Positions 9,056 through 22,140 of a stretch of 64,000 nucleotides of DNA are shown here, piece after piece. The stretch's first letter is position 1, and every line of letters starts with the position of its first letter. This stretch comes from Terana coerulea. Lineage: Eukaryota; Basidiomycota; Agaricomycetes; Polyporales; Phanerochaetaceae. The translations under genes and the position numbers were made by a program. Location of the stretch: NCBI GenBank assembly GCA_024811115.1, contig JAKOGH010000315.1:124001-188000 (forward strand). The letters run 5' to 3'. Below the pieces are notes generated by a model. The model did not search any database. It saw nothing but the letters and a program-made list of their open reading frames with translations, and had not been told where the DNA came from.

Positions 9056-11799
9056 ATGCCTTCAATACCAGACAGATCTATCCGCATCTGCGCTGACAGG
9101 GTGGTACCTTCTGCGACGTCCACGCGTCGTATCCAGACCCCCAGAAGCCAGGAGAGATCAAGGAGATCGTCGTGAAACTACGTAAGCTGAACTTGGAATA
9201 CATGTTCAAGTGACCGACAGACTTACCGCACGTAAGGCTAGTCTCTCAGGATACTGCCAACTACAAAGATGCGCCAACTGAAGGCATTAGACGAGTGTTA
9301 GAGATCGCGACGGGCACCGAGATCCCTCGTAACTCCGTCCTCGAAACAGACAAGATCGGTGAGTGCTTTTGGCTTGTCTCTCTATTACAAAATATAGATT
9401 ATTGTTGTAGATTACATCAGGCTATCCACTACTGTCGCAACGAACGCCTTGCTCGAGAGGAAAGGAGAGAAGCACGCTTTGCTCATTACCAAGGGCTTTC
9501 GCGATCTCTTACTCATTGGTAATCAATCCCGGCCCAAGATCTTTGACCTCAATATTCGACGGGCTCCACCATTGTACTCGACCGTTGTAGAAGTTGATGA
9601 GCGTGTGACCCTCGTGGGTTACACGAGCGACCCTAAAGCTGAAGAACACGCAGTTCAGTTCGATGAGAATGGCAAGGTCACAAGAGGATACCGAGGGAAA
9701 GGGTGGGATGGCGAAGGCCTAGCTGAAGGACCTGGCGAGGTGGTACAAGGTCTAAGCGGGGAGGCAGTGAGGATTCTGCAAAAACCAGGTATGCGACACT
9801 CGCCTATACTGTGCTTGCCATATTGATGCTCCTTGACATAGACCTTGACTCTATCAAGAATGACCTACAGAAGTTATACGACGACGGATACCGCTCGCTC
9901 GCGGTCGTACTGTGTCACTCCTACACATACCCAGAGCATGAGCTCATGGTCGGCAAACTTGCGAAGTCGGTCGGCTTCACGCAGATTTCTCTATCGTCGC
10001 AGCTGCTCCCCATGATCAAAATGGTCCCTCGCGGAGTATCTTCGACTGCTGACGCTTACCTCACGCCAATTCTCAAGTCTTATCTTGATGGATTCTTTAC
10101 TGGATTCGACGAGAAGCTGAAGGATGGGACACTGAGGAGTCCACGCGTGGAGTTCATGGGAAGTGACGGCGGCCTGTTGGACCTCAACAACTTTTCTGGT
10201 CTGAAGAGTATCCTTAGTGGTCCGGCGGGTGGTGTCGTGGGTTATGCACTCACAAGCTGGGACCCAGAGCGCAAACACCCGGTGATCGGGTGTGTGCATT
10301 CCTTTCTCGCGGTTTTGTCTGCACGCTTAGATTTTGTGCGCAGGCTGGATGTCGGTGGAACGTCTACGGACGTCTCGCGGTTCGACGGGCGATACGAGGT
10401 TGTGTACGAAACCACTACAGCAGGCGTGACCATTCAATCGCCTCAGTTGGATATCAACACAGTTGCAGCAGGCGGAGGATCCTGTCTGACATTCCAGAAT
10501 GGTCTATTCCGTGCTGGGCCTGCAAGTGCGGGTGCTGAGCCTGGCCCTGCTTGCTACCGGTGCGTCATGCCTCCGCACCTCTGCAAGATGAGATCATTTT
10601 CTGACTGGACATGCAGGAAAGGCGGGCCGTTGGCTGTTACAGACGCAAATCTGATTCTAGGCCGACTGGTACCTCAGTATTTCCCAAAGATATTTGGCAA
10701 GAATGCCGACGAACCCTTGGATGCTGAAGCGTCCAAAAAGGATTCGAGGAACTCGCCAAGGAGATTAATAGCACGTATGAGAAGAAGTTGGACCTTGATG
10801 AGGTCGTCTATGGGTTGGTTTTATCAGCTGGCTGTGTATAAATTCAGATATTAAGCTTACTCTTTTCCAGGTTCATCAAGGTTGCCAATGAGACAATGTG
10901 TCGTCCGATCCGAGCCCTAACAGAAGCGAGAGGATACGCTCTTCAGAAGCACATGTGGGCAACTCTCTGCTTGAATGCGCGGCTACTCATCCTAGTGATA
11001 CATTGTAGTCTGGCGAGCTTCGGAGGCGCCGGAGGTCAGCATGCTTGCGAAATTGCGAAACTGCTCGGTATCAAGACTATCCTCATTCATCGGTACAGCT
11101 CTATTCTCTCAGCGTATGGACTGGCTTTGGCCGACCGGTGAGTATCTCAGTTTCATGGCTCTCACCGCTCAAACTGACAATAGAATTGTGCTCAGAGCTT
11201 ACGAGCTGCAAGAGCCATCTTCCACGTTCTATAACCCCAGTAACCGCGAGACTCTCAAAACACGGCTGGACAAGCTGGAGACAGAGGTTCGCGCCGAATT
11301 GAAGCGCCAAGGCTTTGACGGGGACCACGTCCAGACGGAGCGCATGCTCAACATGCGGTTTGAGGGCACGGACACGGCCTTAATGATCCTGCCCAGCCCA
11401 GAAGATGGAGACGGCAAAGAAGACTTCGAAGCAGCATTCAAGCGGGTGTACAAGTCGGAGTTTGGCTTCTTACTCGAGACCAAGACCGTCACCGTGGACG
11501 ACATCAAGGTTCGCGGCATAGGGAAGACGTTCGACGACCTCGGAGAGTCGGTATTCGCGGAAGTGGAGAAGCTCAGCACACGATCTGTGGACCGTGTTAA
11601 GGCGGATACAACGCACAGCACGTACTTTGACGATATAGGGCGCGTGGACGACACTCCAGTCTTCTCGCTACCCTCACTGGAAACAGGCGACACCGTCGAA
11701 GGCCCAGCGATGATTATTGACAATACCCAGACTATTGTCCTTGTGCCAGGAGCGAAGGCCACGTTGACAAGCAAGCATTTGTTCATCACGCTAGAGTAG
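9056..11799 (+). CDS. 5-oxoprolinase/hydantoinase A half (HyuA), frameshifted and 3'-truncated
   Basis: N-terminal (HyuA) half of an ATP-dependent 5-oxoprolinase, which opens 5-oxoproline to glutamate in the glutathione cycle. Nine exons: 9056-9181, 9242-9358, 9411-9788, 9842-10289, 10344-10559, 10617-10813, 10871-10954, 11009-11137, 11196-11799. Motifs include SIRICADR then [13 protein letters not shown] at the start, [26 protein letters not shown] and [17 protein letters not shown]. Two single-base losses break it: GGG at 9099-9101 (four G needed for DRGGTF) and five A at 10735-10739 (six needed for SKKGFEEL). Fungal 5-oxoprolinases are usually about 1,300 residues with a HyuB half after this point; here a stop follows KHLFITLE and no HyuB-like sequence is found downstream. 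It could be a truncated pseudogene or a stand-alone HyuA. Confidence 0.85.
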
Positions 11800-12614
11800 G
11801 TTGGGTGGTGATGAACCGCGGTTAAGATAATGCAAGAATGTACCAGTATGGATAGTCGGAATATATGTAGCGATATATGGCTTGCTTGAATTTCATGTTG
11901 TGCTTCCGCATTTCTTCTGTCCGCTAGGCTGCAGTGTTTGCTGCAAGTTGGGTCGAGTTGACTTCGGACGGTTATGCGTGGGGTTTCCACTTCAAGGCCG
12001 CGTCGGTCGTCGGAGAGTTCCAAAGCAATCTATTGCATTCCTGAACCACAACAACCTGAACTACTCGTCGTCGAATCCCGTGACGGGCACCCGTGCCCTG
12101 TTCGGAACTACCAAGGTCACTTCAGTATGACATATACTGGGAGGGTAGAGACATGTATCGCGCACGAGGGTATGTGGTTGGTGGTCTCTCAGCAATCTTG
12201 TATCCCAAGCTTTTGCGGATTGGCGGGACCGTCACAACCATGATTGGACCTATAGCTCCGAGGACGCAGGAGTAGAAGATGACAGGCTGTTCATGAGCTT
12301 GTCTTTGCTATTGCAGGACGTAGGCGATGAGCACGCGTGCATGGAGTACAGTAAGTGGCTAAACCAGTGCATACCAGGTAACGATAGCTTTGGCGGAATG
12401 GTGCGAATAGAGAAGCCATGGTGGCAGGAGACGAGCCGGATGTCTGCGGCGCTGAAGTGGAAGTGAAGGTTACTGTAGTTCAATGCGGCTTGTTATCTGC
12501 TGGTGACTAGATAAGTAGAGTCTAGTGATATCATCACTCCCACGGTAAGTTACCACAATCCTTGCGCTTACTGTTTGCCTGCCGGATGTAGCTTTACTCT
12601 CCACCACGACGAGC
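11800..12614. other. intergenic, no HyuB remnant or other gene seen
   Basis: Short frames only. The conserved blocks expected for HyuB (for example a QMGRTLQKT-type motif) were looked for in both strands and not seen. Confidence 0.5.
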
Positions 12615-14648
12615 ATGGTTCCGTCTCGGCTTCGTCGCGATACCCAGGATACCCCTTCGACACCGACACATCAGCGTTCTGTCCGAGTTGTAGCATGCGG
12701 GACACTGTTCTTGACGCATACTCTTTCTCTTCCAAGCCATCCCGAACCATCTGCTGTAGTTCGCGCACACTCCGTAACGCGCGTCCGGGGCGGCTCTGCG
12801 AGCACATGCCTTTCAATACTGGCGCAATTCTCGGGGTGTAGAAGCCCTGCTCGTTGCTCCGCTTGGAGGAAATGAGGAGGGCAGGATGATTATCTCTGAA
12901 CTCGAACAAGAACGAGTCAGCACGAAGTACTGTAAAGTTTGGGAGCAGAGCGGCGTTCCGAGCGCGTGGGTTCTACATGCGGGTGAGCAAACACTTTCCA
13001 TGGTTCCTGCACCTATCTCTTGCTGCCAGATCCTTTTACAAATGAGATTTCAACATCGTCTTTGCGCGAGACCGGTTAGCGTTCGCGCTTAACTAGTGCT
13101 GGGTTCAAGTCTTGCGTACAAGTATACGTGTGAGGAGATAGCTGGAACATGATCCAAGTAACTGCCGAAGAGTGGATGTGTTTGCCTGTCATTGAAGCAT
13201 TGTTTGGCATTCTTGCACATGGAGACTATGAGTTTTGACTACGCGTTGCAGTGGTGAATCGTTGACACAGTGCTTTGCAGATGACACCGACAGTAAGACC
13301 ATCATCAACAACAATCCGCTTCCTGATATAACCCATGAAGAGTTTGTATCCCTTCTCGGGCCCGTTCTGGTCCCGGAGAATTACGCGTATCTTAATGCGA
13401 GCCCCAATTCTCCGCCGGCAGCTACTACAAGTATTCCTGGGACTGCAGGAAGTCCGAGTCTCCCTCGCCATTCGTTATCGAACGTGTCATCGCCTGCAGC
13501 TCCGAGGTTCCCAAGCGATAGCCCTGCCCCGTTGGACTGGATCCATTTTGAGGGTCGTTCTGTGAAGACCACTCTCAGTAATATCATGGGACTTGACGGA
13601 TTGGCGCGTGAGCGTAAATGGAGAAGTCATTGCGTCTTCAGCGTAGACGTCGGAAGAAGGGCTCGTCAGGGCTTGGAAGCGGTGTGAATCCCAGTACCTT
13701 TCTCACCTGGGCTTCCACTTATTTTCCATGGTTGTCTCAGCTTATCCCACATGTGGACGTAATCTTCCTCAACAAGCACTACGCCCGCGCACATTCGCCT
13801 CACTATGCATCGTCTCCGCGCGCCTTTTTGCTATCGTTGACGACTGTTGCACCGCCGCATGCTCTCTTGGTGGCTCATTGGGGTACTGAGGGCGCCGCGG
13901 TATTATCTGTCCCAACGAGAGAGTACTTCCAGAGCTCAGGATGGGTCGATACCACAGCATCTGCACCCTCTGCCCCACCTCTTGCTCCGCCGTCCACCTC
14001 GAATATTCCAGCACCTACCGCCCGGCACGGCGAATTACGTAGCGTTCGTAGCGGCAGCGATTTCTGGGCGCGCGGTCACTACACCGAGTCCTCCAGCGAG
14101 TTCACCGCCGCGATGCTCTCATCCTCACCCGACCCCCAATCGCCCATACCATCACGGGGCACAGCCCTGCCGAGGCGCAGACGGCGCGCCCGCCACTCCC
14201 CTAATTCCGATTCTGATTCGTCGGACTCGGACGGAACGCAGATCGCAGAGCCCGCGAACGCAGGATCAGGCGGTGGCGGAAACACGTCCCAGGCTCAGAG
14301 CGCAGGCGTCGTGGACGAGATTGGCGCACACGACGCGTTCATTGCTGGCATGATGTTCGCGTTGAGCCGTCGTCTGGTCCCAGGCGAGCCGTACACGCCG
14401 TCTGCTGTTGCGAAAGATGGGGCCAAGGTCAGCGTCCGTGGCGCTGAGCCGGACAGAGACAAGGACCGAGGGAGGTGGCGTCTAGAAGAGTGTCTTAGGT
14501 ATGCATCTCAATTCTCTGCATGATAGTTAACCTCTGACAGACTGGCACACACAGGTTCGCAACGGAATTGGCGGGGAGGAAGGCGCGGAGAAAAGGCTGG
14601 GATGGCCTTGCCGAAGAGATGACGAAGGCTGGCTGGTTTGATATATGA
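12615..14648 (+). CDS. PfkB-family carbohydrate kinase
   Basis: Sugar kinase of the ribokinase/PfkB family (ketohexokinase-like in fungi), phosphorylating a small sugar or nucleoside with ATP. Exons 12615-12982, 13281-13681, 13741-14498 and 14555-14648 give 539 residues if one base is removed. The first exon has RVRGGSASTCLSILAQF (sugar-binding Gly-Gly motif) and VAPLGGNEEGRMI; exon 2 has TIINNNPLPDITHEEF and WIHFEGRSVKTTLSNI; exon 3 has VDVIFLNKHYAR and the C-terminal signature DEIGAHDAFIAGMM, whose Asp is the catalytic base. A Ser/Arg-rich insertion of about 120 residues separates the last two. The G4 run at 12833-12836 contains one G too many, shifting FSG from VEALLVAPLGG. The first intron (298 nt) is far longer than the others. 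Confidence 0.85.
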
Positions 14649-17600
14649 TTACGCGAAGCCGTCTCCGGTGTCGCCATTGTGGCCACAAAACCGCGTTTTA
14701 TGTACATCTGGTGACAACTGATTGTTGCCTCTGAATATTAAATTCTTACGGTGCACCGTGTTCTGCTATACCCTGTGCTCGTTTGGTTGATGTCCGTTGT
14801 ACGGTGCCGATTTGGGTGAAGTAATGCGCGAGCTCCACTGACTATGTGTTACTTTATAACGTCATTACGCTGTTGTTCACTTGCAAGTTCCTTCCCAAAC
14901 TCATACTTACTGCGAGGAGGTAGAAAGAGAAGATTTGATGCGCTTACGTAATCCATGGAAGCACTGACTGCTCTGCACTAGTCCGTATTCGGCAGGCGTG
15001 GTAGTTCGCGTTTTCTAGCTGCGCTTGTGCGCCACCCGACAGACTTTACATAGCATCACTGGCCACTAACCCTGCTGGGGCCTGCTGAAGTAATTGGCTT
15101 TGAAGTAGGTTCCTCTGCGCAATCTTCCCACCTCTCACAAGTAGAATCTCTCGAGAGACTGCCGTGACTGTGCCCCCTCTCACGCCAGAAACCGAAACGT
15201 TGTCTGGAAAGTTATGAGATAGTGCGGGATAAAATAGACAGTGTACAATAAGATCCAGTGCCATGTATGACTGCGCATCGGTCTGTGATTGGGGCCGTCG
15301 CCACAAACAGGTTGTGCACAGAGGTACATCACACCATGAACGCGAATTAAGACGGGAGCGCATCGCAGAGATGTCTTTTGCCAATGTGTAGGATAAATGG
15401 GTGGCCTAGAGAAAATTGGTACCATTGGTAATGTAATTTCATAGGCTCTGGGTCCAGAGGGGATATGTCAGGCGCAGATTTAGCACCCTGAGACACGAAT
15501 AGCCAACTCAATGGAAGGCGATCCGCATGGGAATGATCAGGTTTGCTGACCGTACATGCACCATCTCCGTGGTCCTCTCCGCCTTTCCTACGGAGCGCTT
15601 GCTACGTCGGCGTGTGCGAGCAGCCGACGCAACACCAGCGGATATGGGCAGTCGTCTTGCGTAAGTGGATCAAGGGGGCGTTGATGGACCCAAGGGTATG
15701 TTTGGCTCAAGTTCAGGGGTAACCTGAAGGCGTGACCCGCAGAAATATCATTGGGTCGCCACTCATGCTTTCGGAACTAAGAGGTATTCGGGTTAACGTA
15801 ATATGGCCGGTCGGTATTTGACGGAGATCCGCCAAGTGCGATGGTTGCACGCAGAAAAAGGTTTGTAGGAGTAAGTCGATATTACTTTACCCTTGGAGTA
15901 TATCGACGTGTGATTCCAGCACAGAACAAGACTTATGCCATGCGCAATGACGATGCGTGTGCGTTTGTGGCACGGCAAAGCAAACTATTGGCGGAACGCC
16001 GTTCAGTCAGTTGTGGCGAGTCAAGTTACATTCCAATACACAGCAAACTAAATGCACGTCAGCTAACCTAGATAGAGACAGTTTTAAAGCCGGTTTGTCG
16101 GCCTCTGCGAAGGACCGCCAAGGAGTGTGTAATGCACTCGTGTTCCTGACGAGGAGCCGACCATAAAGCGACAGTCAGGGTGGCGCAATTCAACGGCCGC
16201 AATAGACCATAATAGATCATAGAACCCTTGTCGAGAACGAGTGTACGTGTTGACGACGGCATGTCGGGCGATGTATGTACTGAACGCCACAACGTTGACA
16301 CGGTCGGAAGAGGGCGAAGCTGGATCGAAGGTAACGGTCTCGGCTACTACGTTGCGCGCGGAAATGCTGACTGCTTCGAACACGCGGTTCATGCACCCCT
16401 CTAGCCGCCACCGCAGTTCGTGCAGTTCGTCGGAAGAAAATGAGAGCCGACGGAACGCCAGGATCCTGGAAAGTGCGCCGCTGATACGCGGTCGCATGAG
16501 CAAATCTGGAAATTAATAAGGCTTATGAGTTGAAATGTCCATTGTTGGCTAGCCGAGAATATACTTCATGGAAAATAATGGTTGCTTACGAGTTGTGCTG
16601 AGACTCGTCATGTACGTGGACAACTTGTAGCGGTAGCAGGGCAGCGAGAGATAGGAGCCTATGGCAGACTGGACTTGCCCTTCACACGCTTCCGATGAAG
16701 TCGCTACCTTCGGTCGCTGTAAAGGAGGCCTTCGATAAATACCCACGCCTATACATTGATACTTTGACTACCCACTTGCGGCGACGCATCCATGCATTCT
16801 GTCCAATAGCACAAGCGGAAAATGCGCATATTTTGCCGTCGACTTTCCAGAGGGACGCGTCAAGGTCAGATGGTTTTGATAGAAAGGGCATAGATGTTGC
16901 ATTCAACCGAACGTTCCAGCAGAGCCTTCTACTGCGTCGGTGTATAGCAGCAGCCGACCAGCACGAGCAATGCGGATAGATGTAGACCCTTTTGGGGATG
17001 CGCGGATAAATCTTGGGGCCAAATCTAGCATGACAAACGAAAACATACCTGATTTGGATGTGTTGCTAACGTTTCACATGTATGACGCTCCGGTAGTAAC
17101 TGCCAAAAACCGCGAGGTAACCCTAAATCAAGCCGTGAAGCATGATGGGCCGTTGAACAAGTAGACCAGGAGGATTCCCGATGCAGACGCGAATTCGACG
17201 AGATGCTGATCGTGCCATTTGCGGTGCCGGCAGGACGGCTTGTTTATGGGCAATCGCAGATTGTCTAGCCAGCTCCCAGATGAAGCACGCTGCTCTAGCT
17301 GCGGCACGCCATCGGAGGCAGTCCAAGGCCGACTCAAACGCCCGCGAATGTCAGCATTCTTCACCGCGTGAAGGTAAAGGGGTCCTTAGCTGGATAACCA
17401 TCGCGTGCACGGTCCGTAGGAGAAAGCATGTGTTTGAGCCATTGAACAGCCCGCTTTTTGTTGGCTCCATGTACCAGCGCACGGCAATATGAGAGCCACA
17501 AAACCAGATAACTGTGGCACATGAATGCCACTAGGACAAGGCAAACTTCTTAACAGTCTCCTATGTGCATCATGCAGGCGCCTGTGGTCGGCATGTGTTT

Positions 17601-18661
17601 CTTCTGCAAACCACCACCAGTCAGAATGCTGGCGAGTATTTGTTTCGACCTAACAGCTAAAATTGTCAAACGTACCTGGAATTCTGCATTCTCGCAGTCT
17701 CCTTCGGGAGTTGCTTTTTCAGGATAATGGTTCTTCACTGACGTCGGTCGCACAGGTCAGCGGCCTGCGCATCCCTGTCATCGGAAGCGTCCTCCGGCGT
17801 GGAGCGTCAAAACCTTGACAAGGGTCCTCAGGTACGCTGGTACGTGCGTGGTCCTATTCTGAGTTGTCAGGTTCGCACGGAGGTAAGTAGACGGCAGTCA
17901 TGTATGAGCTCACCGTAACGAAAACAAACATGTTTAGGCGCCCAAAGGCAGTGATCTGAGATTCTTCGTCTCCGCTCAAATCTAGTCCGGACCAATTCCC
18001 AGGCACCCGCCTCCTCCGTCGTCTGATGTTCCAGCTGGCCTGTCTTGTCTTCAACACTCTGCACACGACTGTTCGCTTCCCTACCAGGCCGTACACTGAC
18101 AGATTCAGGTTGCCAAGCACCGTTGACCACGGCTCTCCCTGAGCGCTGGGTTTGGAGACCGCGAAGTCGCTCGGCAAGTCAAAGGGAGCGCGAGACCGCC
18201 GGAAGAGTTTCCTGCACACGCCGACTTGACGCCGACCCCGCAGGAGCGACTTGCGGGTCAATGAAGATTAAAGTGTATATTTCAAATCCCGCACGGTGAG
18301 AAGCAAGCTTGGACTTGCCGCAGGCACTCGTTGAGCCGGACGCTGATCAGCCTACATCTTTGGAACATCTGAGCTCATATCAGCGTCTCGAAGCCACCGG
18401 AGGTCCCCAACGACCGATGATGATTGATGGAAAGACCCTCCTGGCAGCCTCACGCACCACGGCCGCACACGGTGGCTTGTCGCGGGCCTACCTCCGCTGT
18501 CTGGCCCGCCAGAGGCCCGTTCGCTGATTGGAATTGCCCCGAAGTGCACACCCGGGATTCGTGCATTTTCTCAAGCCCGAGGTCGGCCTATGCCATCCCG
18601 TAAGTACTCTTAAAGCACGCGTCCTGCATGGCACGCTCACCACACTCCTCAGCAACCCGCG
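14649..18661. other. 4-kb gene-poor region, unassigned ORFs only
   Basis: No family is recognised on either strand. The longest candidate is an open frame on the minus strand at 16084-16503 (139 codons) with protein-like composition but no known motif and no convincing neighbouring exons. Others, such as 17854-18261 minus and 17181-17492 plus, overlap each other in several frames and look like chance. Given the indels found elsewhere, a decayed or broken gene here cannot be excluded. Confidence 0.45.
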
Positions 18662-20878
18662 ATGCCTCACCCGTTCAGCCGCTACCGCCGTCGACTCTTC
18701 GGGGACTTTGTCCGCATTCTCCTCGCACCGTCCCTGAGTTTTGTAGCGATACTTCGTGTGGCGAAGATTAGTCTCGGACTCCTCACTCCATCGGCGTATT
18801 TCGCGTTTGTTTTTGCAGTGGGGTACACCCGTGTTCAGTACAACGGCTATCTGCAGCGCTCGGAGGCCCAGCGGATGGGTGGCAGACCGCCTGTCGAAGT
18901 CGTCGGAAAATGGCCCGGCAACATAGATATCCTCATCGAGCTGGGCAAGGCATCACGCTCCAAGTACCCCGGGGGCTACTATCTGAGCCTCTTCGAGCGG
19001 TATCAGTGCACGACGCTCAATCTCAAGCTGCTCTGGTCGGACTTGGTGCGTCATGCCATCTGACAGTGCGGCGGGCGCAATTGTACCTATGACATTATGC
19101 GCAGATCATCACAATGGACGAGGAGCACATGAAGTACATCCTCGCGACTGGCTTCAGTCACTTTTGGCGCGGCAGACGACAGAAGGAGCGCATGTACGTG
19201 CCTGACCGACGTATCCGCTGCCACAGGATATTAACTGTGCCTGGCAGGGAGACGTTCCTCGGAGATGGCATTTTCAACCGCGACGATGAGGTAAAGTGCT
19301 TTGCTCCCTCCGGTCCGAGCCGCGCTCACATTTTGTGCCTGTAGGAATGGAAAAGGTGCGCTTCACTTGACGCCTCAAAGGCGTAGGCACTCATCGGCTA
19401 CCGTAGCACCGCGCCCTGGCTCGTCCATTCTTCGCCAAAGATCGCATCTCGGACTTCGACCTGTTCGAAAAATACTCGTCCGCCACGCTGTCTATCATGC
19501 AGTCCTCGGCGGCACTGAACACGCCTATGGACCTGCAGGACCTGTACTCCCGCTTCTCGATCGACTCCGCGGCGGAGTTCCTCTTTGGCGAGCGCCTCGA
19601 TACTTTGCGGGGTTCGTTGCCTGTCGCCGGGCAGGCGGTGCTCGGCACCAAAGGCTCCGCAACGGACGACGCTTTTGGGTCGTTCGTGCAGGCGTTTGAG
19701 GCCATTCAGGACATCAACACCCAACGTGCGTTGCGCGGATACTTTTGGCCCGTCAAGGAGATTGCCAAAGATGATGCGCAGCCCCACGCTGAGGTGATCG
19801 CCCACTTCCTGGAGCCCATCGTGCAGAGGGCCCTGGACAGGAAGAAGAAGATGCGGCAGGCAGGCATCGCACCCACTGCTGAGCACGACACCTTCTTGGA
19901 GTATCTCGCAGATAACACTGAGGGTGCGCGAGATTGTTTATTCATGGCAGTCATTTATTCTGACAACCGTCGCACACACAGATCCGAAGGTTATCAAGGA
20001 CCAGCTGCTGAATATCCTATTGGCGGGCAGAGACACGACGGCATGCCTGCTGTCTTTCGTGACCTACGTGATGACAATGCACCCTGACGTCGCACGCCGC
20101 CTGCGCGAAGAGGTTTTACAGCACTGCGGCACAACGGAGCCGCCCACGCCCGAGAAACTCAAGAGCCTGCGCTACAGTACGCCATCTTCCCTCTCGTCAC
20201 GTCCACCCGCTGATGTGGCTCTCGGTTGCAGTGCACGCCGTCATCAACGAAACCCTCCGCCTCTTCCCGCCCGTGCCGCTCAATGTACGCGAAACCCGCG
20301 CGGATCCCGTCGTTCTGCCCGCGTCGGACCCGACGTACTCTTCATCTCCTGAGCCGATCTGCCTTCCCGGCAAAACGATCGTGATGTACTTCCCAATTCT
20401 GACCCAGAAAAACCCGGCGCTATGGGGCGCCGACGCGGACACATTCGACCCGGACAGGTGGCTGGATGGCCGGCTCAAGCGCTTCACAGAGAACCCGATG
20501 ATGTATACGCCGTTCAGCGGCGGCCCGCGCATCGTAAGTATTAGTCGCATACTGGTGGGAGTAGGACTCACGATGATTTGATATAGTGTATCGGGCAGAG
20601 CTATGCGCGAAACGAGGCGTCGTACTTCCTCGTCCGGCTGCTTCAGCAGTTTGACTCCTTCACGCTCGCACCCGATGCCCAACCCGCGCAGTCGCTACCA
20701 CCACTCGAATGGAACAATGGCGTCGGGCGAGAACGAGTGGAGAAGATATGGCCCGCGTACGCGATTACGTTGTACATCAAGGTGTGTCTTGCTCGCCATC
20801 GCTCACTCAAGTTTACTCACACTCTCGCAGGGTGGTCTCTGGGTGCGATTTGGCAAAACAGATGATGTGCATGCATAA
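18662..20878 (+). CDS. cytochrome P450, CYP63/CYP52-clan-like
   Basis: Membrane-bound haem monooxygenase; CYP63-type enzymes of white-rot fungi hydroxylate alkanes, fatty acids and aromatics. Nine exons: 18662-19045, 19105-19193, 19248-19290, 19345-19355, 19407-19923, 19982-20176, 20232-20533, 20587-20781, 20831-20878. There are hydrophobic N-terminal segments (residues 15-60), an I-helix with LLAGRDTTA, the ExxR motif in NETLRLFP, a PERF-like DPDRWLDGR, and the haem loop FSGGPRICIGQ, split by an intron just before the Cys codon. Exon 4 is a micro-exon of 11 nt coding EWK; its A4 run (19351-19354) needs one more A to keep frame with HRASTRPFF-like downstream sequence (read as [12 protein letters not shown]). 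Class is certain; subfamily is inferred from overall likeness. Confidence 0.9.
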
Positions 20879-22140
20879 TGCAAAGCTTTCACATGCTCAA
20901 GAGATGCCGCTACACATTGCCTCATACCAGCTAGATACCCAGACCCTACTTCATCGCTACACGGACTTTGCATCGATACCACTGCTTCGTTCTTGCGGAT
21001 TGTTGCCACACTATTTATCATTTAAGCTAACGCCGCTGCAATACCCTTTGTATCACTCATTTAGCCCTGCATATTCTTGTACAGAATAGACTAGAGATAT
21101 TGCTTATATGATATCTTCCAGCTGTCTCTCGACGATAATACCCATCTGGTGAACTTGAACGCCACCAAGCTCCCGGAGAAGGCCGTGGCAGGGAAGCAGA
21201 AGCCTCACTTTTTCGGCGTACATATGTGCCCCACTTGCACCTACAAGTGTCCTGATTCATTGCGCGACAGAACGAACGGGAACGCGTTTTTGTACGAGAT
21301 AATTCCTTTTTGAAGAGCTTACAGCGGTTCTTGATGACGTGGGCCTTCTGACGTAGCTTGGGTTCTGTCAAAGCGCATCAGCGCATCATTGATTACAAAG
21401 TCTATTTTGACGCCAGCGCGACACTGCTCTTTGCTAGCGACTTGGCACAGTAGGGACATACTGGCATTTCCTCTCAATCTTGCCAAGGTCCCTGCAATTT
21501 GAAGCATTGTGCGGATGCGGGAATTAAACTTGTTGAATAGCTTGAGCGGGACGCTAATTAGTATGAGATTACTTACTGTACTGAGCAATCTCCTTTCGTG
21601 ACTTCCGATTCATGCCGCTAGATGATTGGTGGGCTTGGTGTCTTTTAACAGAAAACATGGCTGAGAGGAAAGGAAAGAATTGACATTACTAGTAGGCACG
21701 AGTGTGAGAAATAAGGGATTCGGAGCAGCTCCCCTCACAAAGTCACGGGAAACACTATTCAGTCTACACCAGCAAAATTCTGATCTCCGCCTGTAACATC
21801 CAAAATGTTTGAGCTCAGAATCTGAAGAATACAGGTTCCACACTTGCACCTGCGCGTGTCCGAAATGGGTAGCGCTTGCTTCCTTCTGCCGCCGGATCAA
21901 ACGCCACAAAGCTCGCAGGTGTTCTTCAACACCGCTCTCTGAAGTTTGAACCACTTGGATCGGCAGAAACAAGCGGTATAATTTATACATGCTATTGAGC
22001 ATATGCTAATATAGATGAACGAGGGCCTCATCCAGTGGTTTCTCGTTCCAGATATGGACATATTGGTAACGTCTAAATCCGGCAGCTTTTGAAAGCGTGA
22101 TAGGCGCTAAGGCAAAGGATCGTGTTGACTGACAATCAAC
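20879..22140. other. intergenic with short minus-strand frames
   Basis: Open frames at 21319-21588 and 21610-22002 (minus) carry no recognised motif and no shared exon logic. Nothing else seen. Confidence 0.45.

Noticed and set aside
11882..12275. Possible HyuB remnant after the 5-oxoprolinase half
   Set aside because: None of the three plus frames shows HyuB blocks.
12568..12909. Minus-strand frame of 113 codons that reads like a protein
   Set aside because: It is the antisense shadow of PfkB exon 1, where GGNEEGRMIISELEQE lies on the plus strand.
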